From the NCBI GenBank assembly GCA_047777345.1, contig JBKEEJ010000007.1:91217-155216 (forward strand): 64,000 nucleotides of DNA. The letters are read 5' to 3'. This stretch comes from Anaerocolumna sp047777345. GTDB lineage: Bacteria > Bacillota > Clostridia > Lachnospirales > Lachnospiraceae. How positions within the stretch are numbered: the first letter of the stretch is position 1; every line of letters starts with the position of its first letter. A program made the position numbers and the translations under genes. This document shows positions 35,948 to 45,001 of the stretch, one piece after another. The notes under the pieces were generated by a model, which searched no databases, was not told the origin of the DNA, and saw only the letters and a list, made by a program, of their open reading frames with translations.

Positions 35948-36703
35948 ATGGGAAAAACGCTTGTGTGGGCACACAGAGGAGCATCCGGATATGCTCCTGA
36001 AAATACATTGGAAGCATTTCAAAAAGCTATTGATTTGAAAGCGGACGGTATCGAATTAGACGTACAGATGACAAAAGACGGAAAACTTGTTATTATCCAT
36101 GACGAAAGAGTAAACCGTGTCAGTGACGGCAAGGGATGGGTAAAAGATTTTACTTTTGATGAAATAAGAAAGCTTAATTTCAATAAAAAATTCCCTGAAT
36201 ACGGCAGGGTAAAGATCCCTACGTTGGAAGAAGTATACCAGCTTGTAAAAAATACCGATTTATTAATAAATGTAGAGATAAAAAGCGGCATTGTCTTTTA
36301 TGAGAATATTGAGGAAAAGGTAATGGATTTAACAGACAAGATGGGGCTTAAGGACCGTGTTTTATATTCTTCATTTAATCATTATACCATTTTAAAATTA
36401 AAGAAACTGGATCCGTCGGTTAAAACCGGCTTTCTATATCAGGACGGTTATATTGATATGCCCGAATATGCAAAAAAGCACGGAGTGGAAGCCCTGCATC
36501 CGGCATTATACAATCTGCAGTATCCGGATTTTGTTAAAAAGTGTAAGGATTACAATATTCTGATACGTGCCTGGACGGTAAATGAGGAAAAATACATGAG
36601 GATGGTATGCGATTATGGTATCGAGGGCATAATTACCAACTATCCTGATGTGGCGCTAAAAATTGTAAAAGAATATGAAAACAGGAATATTTCTAAAGAA
36701 TAG
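35948..36703 (+). CDS. Glycerophosphodiester phosphodiesterase
   Basis: 251 residues of the GDPD family, complete. The catalytic pair is in AHRGASGYAPENTLEAFQKA (His-Arg and Glu) and the metal site is in DGIELDVQMTKDGKLVIIHDE. IRAWTVNEEK near the C-terminus completes the TIM barrel. It hydrolyses glycerophosphodiesters to glycerol-3-phosphate and an alcohol, releasing phosphate and carbon from lipid head groups. There is no signal peptide, so it acts in the cytoplasm. It has its own promoter and AAGGAAAAGGAA site. Confidence 0.93.
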   Translation: MGKTLVWAHRGASGYAPENTLEAFQKAIDLKADGIELDVQMTKDGKLVIIHDERVNRVSDGKGWVKDFTFDEIRKLNFNKKFPEYGRVKIPTLEEVYQLVKNTDLLINVEIKSGIVFYENIEEKVMDLTDKMGLKDRVLYSSFNHYTILKLKKLDPSVKTGFLYQDGYIDMPEYAKKHGVEALHPALYNLQYPDFVKKCKDYNILIRAWTVNEEKYMRMVCDYGIEGIITNYPDVALKIVKEYENRNISKE

Positions 36704-36816
36704 AATTAACGGAAAAAGGCAGCCAATGGCTGTTAAGATAAAGAAATGTCAAGATATTATCAACTCCCAGTTCTTAGCATATATTGTTATGGATTAGAAG
36801 CAGTATATGTAAAGAA

Positions 36817-36850
36817 GCAAATACAGATAACAGGAATTAGCTGTATTTGC
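36817..36850 (+). promoter_or_regulatory. Leader hairpin before the CgeB-like gene
   Basis: GCAAATACAG pairs perfectly with CTGTATTTGC around a 14-nt loop and ends just before the GAGGAG ribosome site. It may protect the messenger end or regulate initiation; it lacks a T run. Confidence 0.55.
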
Positions 36851-36865
36851 CAGAGGAGTAAGATT

Positions 36866-37882
36866 ATGTATAAAGTTTTGGTGTGTGTTATTTGTCCCCA
36901 GGTTTATAATGAAATGATTCTTGGTTTTAAAGAAGCAGGGTGTGAAGCCAGAGAATTAAAAATCGGTATAGAATACAAGGATAAACCGGATAAATTAGAG
37001 CAGGATCTATCCGGTGCAATTGAGAAGTTCAAACCGGATTTTATATATTCATACGGCTGGTGGAAAGATATTATTGACATTAATGTGTTTTTCGACATTA
37101 TAAAGCGTAAGGGCGTGTTTTGCGTATGGTGGTCAGCCGATGATCCGATTTGCTGCGGCCAGGTATCTTTGCCTGCCGCAAAAAGAGCGGATCTTACCTT
37201 TACTCCGGCAGAGGAATTGATTCCGGAGTACGCCAAATATGGTATCAAAGCCTATTTGCAGCAAAATGCCTGCTCATCCCGCTATAAAAAACTTCCGCCC
37301 CAAATGAAATATAAAAATGACTTAGTGCTGGTAGGCAACAATTACAGTTTCCGCCATGTGGATCCAGAATCCAAAAAAAGCATTTTTTACACATTTCGGG
37401 TAGACGGTATCTATCAGATTTTAGCACCCTTAGTTGACGAAGAAAAAAATGTGAAAGTATACGGAAAGTGGTGGACGGATTTTGACAGGGCTTATATCCT
37501 TCCAACGGCATATTACGGTGGGCAGTTACCCAAAAAGGAAATACCATATGTTTATTCTTCCGCTAAAATAGCTTTGGGTATTCAGCAGGTGGCAACATCG
37601 GCAACTTATATTTCTACCAGAACCTATGAGGCCTTAGGGTGCGGTGCTTTTCATATAACACAATATTCCCAGGGAGTGGAAAATTACTTTAAAAAAGGAG
37701 TGCATTTAGAATGGTCCGGTTCAAAGGAGGAGACTTTGGACCTGGTCAATTATTATCTGACCCATGACGATGAGAGAAAAAGAATTGGGTTAAACGGAAA
37801 ACGTGAAGTGGACGAAAAACACAGACTGGTACACAGGGCCAGAATGGTATTGGATACGGTGACTCATTTTATAAAAAAATAA
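36866..37882 (+). CDS. CgeB-family glycosyltransferase-like protein
   Basis: 338 residues from the ATG at 36866 (GAGGAG 7 nt upstream). The CgeB/DUF3880-type pattern is visible: FIYSYGWWKDI, VFCVWWSADDP, LVLVGNNYS, and the GT-B C-terminal domain with YEALGCGAFHITQYSQGVENYF. In Bacillus, CgeB is a late-sporulation protein that decorates the spore surface; many relatives are glycosyltransferases of teichoic-acid or glycoprotein decoration. Acceptor and donor are unknown. It is 160 nt downstream of the phosphodiesterase and may be expressed separately because a hairpin lies ahead of it. Confidence 0.78.
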   Translation: MYKVLVCVICPQVYNEMILGFKEAGCEARELKIGIEYKDKPDKLEQDLSGAIEKFKPDFIYSYGWWKDIIDINVFFDIIKRKGVFCVWWSADDPICCGQVSLPAAKRADLTFTPAEELIPEYAKYGIKAYLQQNACSSRYKKLPPQMKYKNDLVLVGNNYSFRHVDPESKKSIFYTFRVDGIYQILAPLVDEEKNVKVYGKWWTDFDRAYILPTAYYGGQLPKKEIPYVYSSAKIALGIQQVATSATYISTRTYEALGCGAFHITQYSQGVENYFKKGVHLEWSGSKEETLDLVNYYLTHDDERKRIGLNGKREVDEKHRLVHRARMVLDTVTHFIKK

Positions 37883-37931
37883 AGCGGTATAAGTCAGTGA
37901 GGACCTTAATTGGACGCGGGTTTACACAATT

Positions 37932-37979
37932 GGAGCTTATGTAAATAGCAGCAAGGCTATGAAACATAAGCTCTATTTT
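37932..37979 (+). terminator. Terminator after the CgeB-like gene
   Basis: GAGCTTATG...CATAAGCTC with an inner ATAGC/GCTAT, followed by TATTTTT. It can serve both convergent genes. Confidence 0.85.
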
Positions 37980-38755
37980 TAAACCCTTTCCCGATATTCA
38001 CTGGGGGTATATCCGCAATAAGCTTTAAATATACGGTTAAAATGGCAGATATTTAAAAATCCGGAGTCATAAGCGGCCTGGCGGATTGTTACGGCTTCAT
38101 TATTCATAAGATACTTGGCTTTTTGAATTCTTGCCTGTATCAGTTCTTCTTTTGGTGTACTGTTGAAAAAAAGTTTATAGTATTTATACAGTTGGCTTTT
38201 TCCAATGTTTAATATTTTACACAGTTGTTCTATGTTCCAGGGCTGTTCGCAATGTATGAGCATTTGTTCCCTCAGGCTTAGTAATTCGGGATAAATGCTT
38301 TGCCTTTGTTCAACAGGAATGGCTTCTCTTAACTGATCCCTTTGTATTAAAATTAACAGCTGTCTTAAGTAAAGATCCAGCATCTGATCCGAATGGGATA
38401 ATTTATTCAAATATTCCTGATATATTTTTTTAATTAACCAGTTCAGTTCTTCCACATTGTCCGGATAAAAAATCACATTTGTATTGATAGAATATTCCTG
38501 CACCAGGTTTTCCTCACAGAAAAAATGTACATAGCTGTTAAAAAATTCATTATCTGCCTGATAATGCTGATATGTTCCGGGAGTATAGAGAATACAGGCT
38601 CCGGGTTTGGCCTTGACGGGACTTTGACCGGGAAAATAAAAAGTCATAGGGGATAAGATGATTAAAAACAGGTAACTGGCCGTGCCGGAGGGCCTTAAAA
38701 TAATATCACGATCGGGATTATGGGTATGATATCCGCAAAAATCAATGGTTAACAT
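37979..38755 (-). CDS. AraC-family regulator beside the second GH51 gene
   Basis: 258 residues. The N-terminal part is a cupin-like ligand-binding domain (ILRPSGTASYLFLIIL, GACILYTPGTYQHY). The C-terminal ~100 residues are the two-helix-turn-helix AraC domain (NIEQLCKILNIGKSQLYKYY; VTIRQAAYDSGFLNICHFNRIFKAYCGYTPSEYR). It is divergently transcribed from the GH51 gene at 38941 and is the natural candidate for its activator, sensing arabinose or an oligosaccharide (inference). GGAGG precedes the ATG. Confidence 0.9.
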   Translation of the reverse strand: MLTIDFCGYHTHNPDRDIILRPSGTASYLFLIILSPMTFYFPGQSPVKAKPGACILYTPGTYQHYQADNEFFNSYVHFFCEENLVQEYSINTNVIFYPDNVEELNWLIKKIYQEYLNKLSHSDQMLDLYLRQLLILIQRDQLREAIPVEQRQSIYPELLSLREQMLIHCEQPWNIEQLCKILNIGKSQLYKYYKLFFNSTPKEELIQARIQKAKYLMNNEAVTIRQAAYDSGFLNICHFNRIFKAYCGYTPSEYRERV

Positions 38756-38860
38756 ATTAACCTCCTTATGAAAAAAGCGGCAATATATAATTTTTATCGG
38801 GTTATACTAATAGTATAAGAATTAGCGGAAGAAAAGTCAATAATATAAGAAATTAAGTGA

Positions 38861-38888
38861 TGTTCATTTTTTTAGAAAATGTTATAAT
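38861..38888 (+). promoter_or_regulatory. Probable promoter of the second GH51 gene
   Basis: TGTTCA (38861-38866), 16-bp spacer, perfect TATAAT (38883-38888). The poor -35 fits a gene that needs an activator, such as the divergent AraC protein. Confidence 0.5.
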
Positions 38889-38940
38889 TTATCTATATTT
38901 TTATGACAAACAATGATGATACGAAAGGATGAAGAATGAA

Positions 38941-40437
38941 ATGAAAAAGTCAACAATAAGTATTGATAAGCATTTTATTATCAGTGATATTGACAACCGT
39001 ATTTATGGATCCTTTATTGAGCATCTGGGTCGTGCTGTTTATGAGGGTATTTATCAACCGGGCAGTCCTTTTGCGGATGAGCAGGGTATGAGAACAGATG
39101 TTATTGAATTAATAAAAAAATTAAATGTCCCGGTAGTACGTTACCCAGGTGGTAATTTTGTATCAGGATATCATTGGGAAGATGGCGTCGGACCAAAAGA
39201 AAACCGTCCGGAAAAGCTGGATCTTGCCTGGAACGTAATCGAAACAAATCAGTTTGGACTTAACGAGTTTATGGACTGGACAAAAAAAGCAAATACCGCT
39301 CCTATGATGGCAATTAATTTAGGAACCAGAGGTGTGGACGACGCAAAAAATATTATAGAATATTGCAATATTAAAGGCGGCAGCTATTACAGTGACTTAA
39401 GAAGAAAACATGGCTATGAAGAGCCCCATAATATCAAGTTATGGTGCTTGGGTAACGAAATGGACGGCCCATGGCAGATGGGGCATAAGACAGCTTACGA
39501 ATACGGAAGAATCGCTGCGGAAGCAGGCCGTATCATGAAAATGGTAGACCCATCCATTGAATTAGTTGCCTGCGGCAGTTCCGGACTTCCTATGGATACT
39601 TTTGGCGTATGGGAAGATACCGTACTTTCCGAATGTTATGATCAGGTAGATTACTTATCCTTGCATCAATATTATGGAAATCCGGATAATAATACGCCGG
39701 ATTTTCTGGCCAGCACCGTTGCCATGGATGAATTTATTTCTTCTGTAATTTCTATCTGTGATGCGGTAAAAGCGAAAAAACGCAAAAAGAAATCCATACA
39801 CTTATCCTTTGACGAATGGAATGTTTGGTATCATTCCAATGAACAGGATAAGAAAATAGAGCGCTGGTGCAAAGCGCCTCATCAGCTGGAGGATATTTAT
39901 AACTTTGAAGATGCCTTATTGGTTGCCGGAATGATGATTACAATGCTGCGTCATGCTGACAGAGTTAAAATCGCATGTTTAGCACAGTTAGTAAATGTTA
40001 TCGCACCAATTATGACTTCCGATACAGGCGCATGGAAGCAGACCATATATCATCCGTTTGAATTAATCAGTAATTATGGTCGCGGTACTGCCCTGAATAC
40101 TTTAGTAAACAGTCCGGTTTATGAAAGCAAGTACGGAGATGCTCCATATTTGGATTCCGTTTGTGTTATGAACGAAGAGAAAGAAACCTTGACGTTATTT
40201 GCAGTAAATAAGGATTTGGAAGATTCTATGGAAATTACTTGTGATTTGCGTCAATTCAGCGGGTATCAGGTAAAAGAACATATCGTACTGAATCATTCCG
40301 ATTTGAAGGCTATAAATACAGAGGAGAATCCGGATAATGTTGCTCCGGTTAAAGTTCAAAATGCAAAGATTGAGGACGGCATTTTACATGCAGTTTTAGA
40401 AAAACACAGTTTTCATGTAATTCGTTTGGGAAAATAA
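38941..40437 (+). CDS. abfA: GH51 alpha-L-arabinofuranosidase, second copy
   Basis: 498 residues from the ATG at 38941, 11 nt after AAAGGA; a second in-frame ATG at 38929 has no site. Acid/base Glu173 is in LGNEMDG and nucleophile Glu292 in LSFDEWNVW. The protein is a clear paralogue of the 2274-3773 enzyme along its whole length, sharing YGSFIEHLGRAVY, RYPGGNFVSGY and RWCKAPHQLEDIYNFEDALL-like segments. It is intracellular. Having its own AraC regulator suggests a different inducer from the first copy, for example free arabinan oligosaccharides. Whether the two differ in specificity cannot be told. Confidence 0.95.
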   Translation: MKKSTISIDKHFIISDIDNRIYGSFIEHLGRAVYEGIYQPGSPFADEQGMRTDVIELIKKLNVPVVRYPGGNFVSGYHWEDGVGPKENRPEKLDLAWNVIETNQFGLNEFMDWTKKANTAPMMAINLGTRGVDDAKNIIEYCNIKGGSYYSDLRRKHGYEEPHNIKLWCLGNEMDGPWQMGHKTAYEYGRIAAEAGRIMKMVDPSIELVACGSSGLPMDTFGVWEDTVLSECYDQVDYLSLHQYYGNPDNNTPDFLASTVAMDEFISSVISICDAVKAKKRKKKSIHLSFDEWNVWYHSNEQDKKIERWCKAPHQLEDIYNFEDALLVAGMMITMLRHADRVKIACLAQLVNVIAPIMTSDTGAWKQTIYHPFELISNYGRGTALNTLVNSPVYESKYGDAPYLDSVCVMNEEKETLTLFAVNKDLEDSMEITCDLRQFSGYQVKEHIVLNHSDLKAINTEENPDNVAPVKVQNAKIEDGILHAVLEKHSFHVIRLGK

Positions 40438-40509
40438 CCAGGAAAGCTGTATGAATAATCCTTCGTAATATAATAAATAGTTAGGGTATCAGTTCGGTTT
40501 AGGTTTTTT

Positions 40510-40649
40510 AAAAGGACATCCTGCATTTTATAATGCAATGCTTTACGGATTAATTGTTGTTTTGTATGCCAAAAGGCCATTAAGCCTGATAAAGGTATGA
40601 AACAAAAATGTCCGCAGCCTGTGTATGAAAAATGCGGGTTGTCCTTTTT
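40510..40649. repeat. Long imperfect palindrome, copy B of the dispersed hairpin family
   Basis: AAAAGGACATCCTGCATTTT pairs with AAAATGCGGGTTGTCCTTTTT, and inside it TTGTTTTGTATGCC pairs with AGGTATGAAACAA, with a terminal GGC/GCC. The right half contains TGTCCGCAGCCTGTGTATG, the same core seen in copies A and C. It follows the second GH51 gene and would also act as a terminator (T run on the right). Confidence 0.65.
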
Positions 40650-40731
40650 GTTTTTAAAAAAAGGCATGTAATGCGCAATAAAGGAGGCACTTTATTGCTT
40701 TAATTGTTTAAAACTGTAGTCAATTTAAGGG

Positions 40732-40760
40732 TTGACAATACCATACTTATCTTATATAAT
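40732..40760 (+). promoter_or_regulatory. Consensus sigma-A promoter of the amino-acid ABC operon
   Basis: Perfect TTGACA (40732-40737), 17-bp spacer, perfect TATAAT (40755-40760). Confidence 0.85.
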
Positions 40761-40778
40761 CCTTTATCATAAGATAAA

Positions 40779-40818
40779 GATGTCTGAACATAAAAGTCAG
40801 GCACCTTTTTTTTTATAT
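40779..40818 (+). promoter_or_regulatory. Possible attenuator in the amino-acid ABC leader
   Basis: GTCTGA...TCAGGC followed by nine Ts lies between the promoter and the first gene, in a ~120-nt leader. The stem is short (6 bp with a T-G pair), so it is only a candidate. An alternative GGCAGACC/GGTCTGG pairing nearby could compete with it. Confidence 0.35.
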
Positions 40819-40884
40819 TATAAATCAGGACCTGGCAGACCAGACCCCTTGCCTTACCTAAGGTTGTATGAAAGAGGTGATACT

Positions 40885-41607
40885 ATGATTAAAATGGAAA
40901 ACGTCAACAAGTTTTTTGGAGACCTGCATGTATTAAAAGATATTAACCTGGAAGTCGCAGAAGGTGAAAAACTGGTTATCATCGGGCCCTCTGGTTCCGG
41001 AAAATCCACAGCCATTCGCTGCCTTAACTATTTAGAAAAACCTACCAGAGGACATGTTTACATTAATGGGGAAGAGTTAACCTCAAAAAATAGAACAAGG
41101 CTGGTTCGTGAAAATATTTCCATGGTTTTTCAGCAGTTTAATCTTTATCCCCATATGACTGTTTTAAAAAACCTTACTTTAGCACCGATGAAACTGCATC
41201 ACAAAAGTAAAAAAGAAGCGGAAGAACTGGCTTATCATTATCTAGATATAGTAGGGCTAAGAGAAAAGGCCCATGTTTATCCCACAACTCTGTCCGGCGG
41301 TCAGCAGCAGCGTATTGCCATAGCCAGGGCTTTGTGTGCCCAGACAAAGATTATATTGTTTGATGAGCCTACATCGGCCCTTGATCCGGAAACAATTCAG
41401 GAAGTATTGGATGTTATGATCCGGCTGGCAAAAGAAAATATTACTATGGTGGTGGTTACCCATGAAATGGGATTTGCACGTCAGGTAGCAGACCGCATTG
41501 TTTTTATGGCTGACGGGCGAATTATTGAAGAAGGCACACCGGAACATTTCTTTGAAAATCCGGAGAATGAACGGGTAAAGCAGTTCTTAAGCAAAATTAT
41601 TCGTTAA
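40885..41607 (+). CDS. Polar amino-acid ABC transporter ATPase (GlnQ-type)
   Basis: 240 residues from the ATG at 40885 (GAGGTGAT upstream). Walker A GPSGSGKST, Q-loop VFQQFNLYPHMT, signature LSGGQQQR, Walker B ILFDEPTSALDPE, switch His THEMGFA. The HMT and DPE context is characteristic of the GlnQ/HisP family. It powers the two permeases further right; the binding protein is next. First gene of the operon behind a consensus promoter. Confidence 0.93.
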   Translation: MIKMENVNKFFGDLHVLKDINLEVAEGEKLVIIGPSGSGKSTAIRCLNYLEKPTRGHVYINGEELTSKNRTRLVRENISMVFQQFNLYPHMTVLKNLTLAPMKLHHKSKKEAEELAYHYLDIVGLREKAHVYPTTLSGGQQQRIAIARALCAQTKIILFDEPTSALDPETIQEVLDVMIRLAKENITMVVVTHEMGFARQVADRIVFMADGRIIEEGTPEHFFENPENERVKQFLSKIIR

Positions 41608-41676
41608 CTGTCTGAAAAGGAAACCGGTATTATTGTGAAACTCAAAGAATTAATAATCAAATAAAGGAGGAGTTTT

Positions 41677-42597
41677 ATGAAGCAAATAAAAAGATATTTT
41701 GGACTGGTACTTAGCGTGATAGTATTAGCATTCCTTTTGACGGCTTGCCAGGGAAAAGAGAGTACTAAAGATCAAGCTGCAGGTAATGGCGGCGATACAA
41801 ATACAAGCACAAATACTGACACTGCTGATACTTCCGGCACAGAATATCCTGCCGACGTACAGGCCATTATTAATCGTGGCGTTTTAAGAGTTGGTGTTAA
41901 GAATGCCGTAATTGGCTTTGGATATCAGGATCCGTTGACACAGGAATACAGCGGTATGGAAATTACCCTGGCGAAAAAGATTGCGGAGTATCTTGGCGTT
42001 GATGTGGAATTTACTGCCGTTACGGCTGCAACACGTACGGAACTGCTGGATTCGGGAGATATTGATTGTGTTCTGGCCACATTTACCATTACTGATGAAA
42101 GAAAGCAAAGCTGGGATTTCTCAACACCATACTATACAGATTATGTTACCGTACTGGTTGAAAACGCGTCCGGCATTACTTCATTAGAAGGTCTGGTTGG
42201 CAAAAAAGTCGGCGTATCCTCCGGTTCAACTTCTGCCAAAGCACTGGTAAAGGCCATGATTGACGGCGGTTATATAAATGGTGACAATTTTAATGATGAA
42301 ACATTTGATCCGGCAACCTGGACGGAAGGGGTATCTTTCCAACAGTATGATGATTATCCGACCATTTCTACCGCATTAAGTGCCGGTGAAATTGACGCGT
42401 TTTGCGTGGATAAATCCATTCTTGCAATATATAAAACCGACAGCCGTTCTTATATAGCGGATAAATTCTCACCACAGGATTATGGCGTTGCTACGAAAAA
42501 AGGTTCCGGACTTTCACCGATAATTAATGAATTAATTACCAAATGGAAGTCTGACGGAACGATTGATGCTTTGATTAGTGAAAACGGACTGGAATAA
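41677..42597 (+). CDS. Amino-acid-binding lipoprotein (SBP_bac_3)
   Basis: 306 residues. A signal peptide with lipobox LLTACQ anchors it outside the membrane. After a Thr/Asp-rich linker, the family-3 fold follows: RGVLRVGVKNAVIGFGYQDP, YSGMEITLAKKIAEYLGVDVEFTAVTAATR and ATFTITDERKQSWDFSTPYY. It resembles glutamate/glutamine or cystine-binding proteins; the exact amino acid cannot be read. GGAGG precedes the ATG. A terminator follows, so it is made in excess of the permeases. Confidence 0.92.
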   Translation: MKQIKRYFGLVLSVIVLAFLLTACQGKESTKDQAAGNGGDTNTSTNTDTADTSGTEYPADVQAIINRGVLRVGVKNAVIGFGYQDPLTQEYSGMEITLAKKIAEYLGVDVEFTAVTAATRTELLDSGDIDCVLATFTITDERKQSWDFSTPYYTDYVTVLVENASGITSLEGLVGKKVGVSSGSTSAKALVKAMIDGGYINGDNFNDETFDPATWTEGVSFQQYDDYPTISTALSAGEIDAFCVDKSILAIYKTDSRSYIADKFSPQDYGVATKKGSGLSPIINELITKWKSDGTIDALISENGLE

Positions 42598-42656
42598 TTG
42601 ATTCATCCTGCTTTGCCTTTTGGGATGTTGTAACGAATGTTAAATACAGAATATGT

Positions 42657-42700
42657 AACATGCATTCCTTTGCGTTACGGGATGCATGTTGCCTTTTTTT
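42657..42700 (+). terminator. Internal terminator between binding protein and permeases
   Basis: AACATGCATTCC pairs with GGGATGCATGTT around a 10-nt loop, then GCC and seven Ts. Placement inside the operon suggests partial termination to give more binding protein than permease. Confidence 0.85.
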
Positions 42701-42837
42701 CACAGGAAACTGTATCTTTTATTCTTAGTATGAAACATTCTGCAACAGCCCCTATACTATATATACAATATTTCGAAGGATTTGAAAATTAAGAGTATCG
42801 TAAAGATGAAATAGAAATAAAAACAGGAGGAAATATA

Positions 42838-43569
42838 GTGGATAGTTTATTTTCTGTTACTGCCTGGGAAAAGATATGGACTTATCGCTCAACTTTTTTG
42901 CTTGGATTAAATAATACGGGCAGAATGGCGTTTTTCGCCTTGCTACTATCACTGTTTCTGGGAATGGTATTTGGCTTGATGGCTACCAGCACAAAGAAAG
43001 TACTGGAGGCAATCAGCCGTATCTACGTGGAACTGATTCAAAATACTCCTTTGATTCTCCAGCTATGTTTTCTGTATTATGCTTTGGCATTTTCAGGAAA
43101 AAGTCTCGGAATATTGACTACGGGAATTATTTCTCTGGGAGTTTATCATGGCGCTTATATGGCCGAAGTTGTACGCGCGGGAATCAGCTCCATTCCCAAA
43201 GGACAGTTTGAAGCGGCAGATTCTCAAGGATTTCATTATATAGGAAAAATGTACTATATTATTTTGCCCCAGAGTATAAAAATTATACTTCCGCCAATGG
43301 TAAATCAGGTTGTGAATCTGATTAAAAACACATCATGCCTTTATATTATCGGGGGAGCGGATTTAATTTCCTTAACTTACAGCTTTGTTACCGGAGCATC
43401 CACAGGAGGCGCATACGCACCTGCCTATCTGGTCAGCGGACTTATATTTTTTGTGGTATGTTTCCCCCTGTCTTCTCTGGCAAGTATTTGGGAAAATTCC
43501 CTTAAAAAGAGGGATTTAAAAAACGATGGTGGCGGAAATAACATTACGGAAGGTTTGGTGACAAAATAA
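42838..43569 (+). CDS. Polar amino-acid ABC transporter permease 1
   Basis: 243 residues from a GTG with AGGAGG 7 nt upstream. HisM/GlnP type with the EAA loop GQFEAADSQGFHYIGKMYYIILPQ and IRNTPL-like LIQNTPLILQLCFLYYA near the N-terminus. Several membrane segments. Its stop overlaps the start of the next permease, so the two are translationally coupled and probably form the heterodimeric channel. Confidence 0.92.
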   Translation: MDSLFSVTAWEKIWTYRSTFLLGLNNTGRMAFFALLLSLFLGMVFGLMATSTKKVLEAISRIYVELIQNTPLILQLCFLYYALAFSGKSLGILTTGIISLGVYHGAYMAEVVRAGISSIPKGQFEAADSQGFHYIGKMYYIILPQSIKIILPPMVNQVVNLIKNTSCLYIIGGADLISLTYSFVTGASTGGAYAPAYLVSGLIFFVVCFPLSSLASIWENSLKKRDLKNDGGGNNITEGLVTK

Positions 43570-44339
43570 TGAACACATTAAGGGAAAGCTTATCCATCTT
43601 ACAGAACCCGTCCGTACTAAACTTTATCTTAAAAGGAGTCATTTTTACCATAATTATATCCGTTGTGGCAGTGGCCGTAGGCATTTTTTTGGGCTCCGTA
43701 CTGGCTTTGCTTCGGAATTACTGCACTACCGGGAAAATGAGAATCTTTAAATGGTTAGCCACAGCATATATTGAAATATTTCGGAATACCCCTCTGTTAT
43801 TATGGATATTTATTTGCTTAGTGTTTTTCCCTTTCCCGGAAGCCCTTTCCCGGAAAATGTTCGGGCTTACTACCGTGGAAGTGAAACTTTTGTTTAAAGG
43901 AGCAATGGCCTTGATTTTATTTACGTCTTCCGTAATTGCGGAGATTGTGCGGGGAGGCCTTAACTCTGTGGCTCATGGCCAGTTTGAGGCAGGTTATTCC
44001 CAGGGATTTAATACGGTGCAGGTTATGATTTATATCGTATTGCCCCAGGCTTACCGAAATATTATACCTACTTTGTTAAGTCAGGTAATTACAACGATAA
44101 AAGACTCATCTTATCTGGCCAACATTGCGGTAATTGAGCTTATGTCAAGAGTAAAGACCTTACTCAGCGCGGCCAATCAATATAACGGAACGGGATCCGT
44201 TAATGTTTCCGATGTTTTTGTATTGTTTGGGTTTGCGGCAATAATTTATTTTATCATAAATTTTACCTTGTCAAATGTGGTTCGGTATATGCAAAAGCAC
44301 CCTCGTATTCCAAAGGGTGTGACGAGAACATCCTCTTAA
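43569..44339 (+). CDS. Polar amino-acid ABC transporter permease 2
   Basis: 256 residues, HisM/GlnP family. EIFRNTPLLLWIFICLVFFP and the EAA loop GQFEAGYSQGFNTVQVMIYIVLPQAYRN are clear. It starts at the last base of the previous gene's stop (TAATG overlap). Together with the ATPase and lipoprotein it completes an importer; two non-identical permeases are common for glutamate-type systems. Confidence 0.92.
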   Translation: MNTLRESLSILQNPSVLNFILKGVIFTIIISVVAVAVGIFLGSVLALLRNYCTTGKMRIFKWLATAYIEIFRNTPLLLWIFICLVFFPFPEALSRKMFGLTTVEVKLLFKGAMALILFTSSVIAEIVRGGLNSVAHGQFEAGYSQGFNTVQVMIYIVLPQAYRNIIPTLLSQVITTIKDSSYLANIAVIELMSRVKTLLSAANQYNGTGSVNVSDVFVLFGFAAIIYFIINFTLSNVVRYMQKHPRIPKGVTRTSS

Positions 44340-44370
44340 CCCTAAGCAAATAGAAACAGGAGGGAAAATT

Positions 44371-44967
44371 ATGGAAAACTATGTAGTGACAATTTCAAGG
44401 CAATTTGCCAGTTTTGGCCGTTCTATTGCGCAAAAAATGGCAGAAAACCTGAAAATAGAATTCTATGACAGGGATATCGTAGAAGCTACGGCAAAACGTA
44501 TGGGACAGCCAATTCCCGTTATCAGCAGCGAAGAAGAAAATTCCAACTCCGTATTTTTCCGCAGAAAATATCCTCTGGGAATGGGAGTAGCCAATATTCA
44601 GGATGAGATTTTTCAGGTTCAGACCAATATTATACGGGATATTGCAAAAAGAGAATCCTGTATTATAGTGGGCAGATGTGCCGGAAGTGTGTTAAAAGAT
44701 CATCCCCGCCGCTTAAACATTTATATTTATGCGCCTTATGAATACAGGTTAAAAAATTGCATCGAAGTATTTCAAATGGACCCAAAACAGGCCAAGAAAA
44801 TGATAAAGGAAATAGACAAAGCAAGAGAAAATTACCGTTACCGTTACTGCCCGGAAGTAAAAAACGCTTATGACGGTTATGATATTATGATTGACAGCAG
44901 TAGGTTTGGTATTGACAAAACCGCCATGTTACTTACGGATATTGTGAAAAGCACATTTTTATCATAA
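44371..44967 (+). CDS. Cytidylate kinase-like protein (Cytidylate_kin2)
   Basis: 198 residues. MENYVVTISRQFASFGRSIAQKMAENLKIEFYDRDIV is the N-terminal signature of the AAA_26/cytidylate-kinase-like family, where the P-loop is degenerate (ISRQFASFGRSIA). CIIVGRCAGSVL and YRYRYCPEVKNAYDGYDIMIDSS complete the family pattern. It follows the permeases after 31 nt, behind CAGGAGGG, so it is likely co-transcribed. Family function is unclear; it is common in Lachnospiraceae and often sits near transport genes. A nucleotide-kinase role is possible, not proven. Confidence 0.82.
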   Translation: MENYVVTISRQFASFGRSIAQKMAENLKIEFYDRDIVEATAKRMGQPIPVISSEEENSNSVFFRRKYPLGMGVANIQDEIFQVQTNIIRDIAKRESCIIVGRCAGSVLKDHPRRLNIYIYAPYEYRLKNCIEVFQMDPKQAKKMIKEIDKARENYRYRYCPEVKNAYDGYDIMIDSSRFGIDKTAMLLTDIVKSTFLS

Positions 44968-45001
44968 CCGGGATCTGATATTTTATTTTGCGTGTTTTTG
45001 T

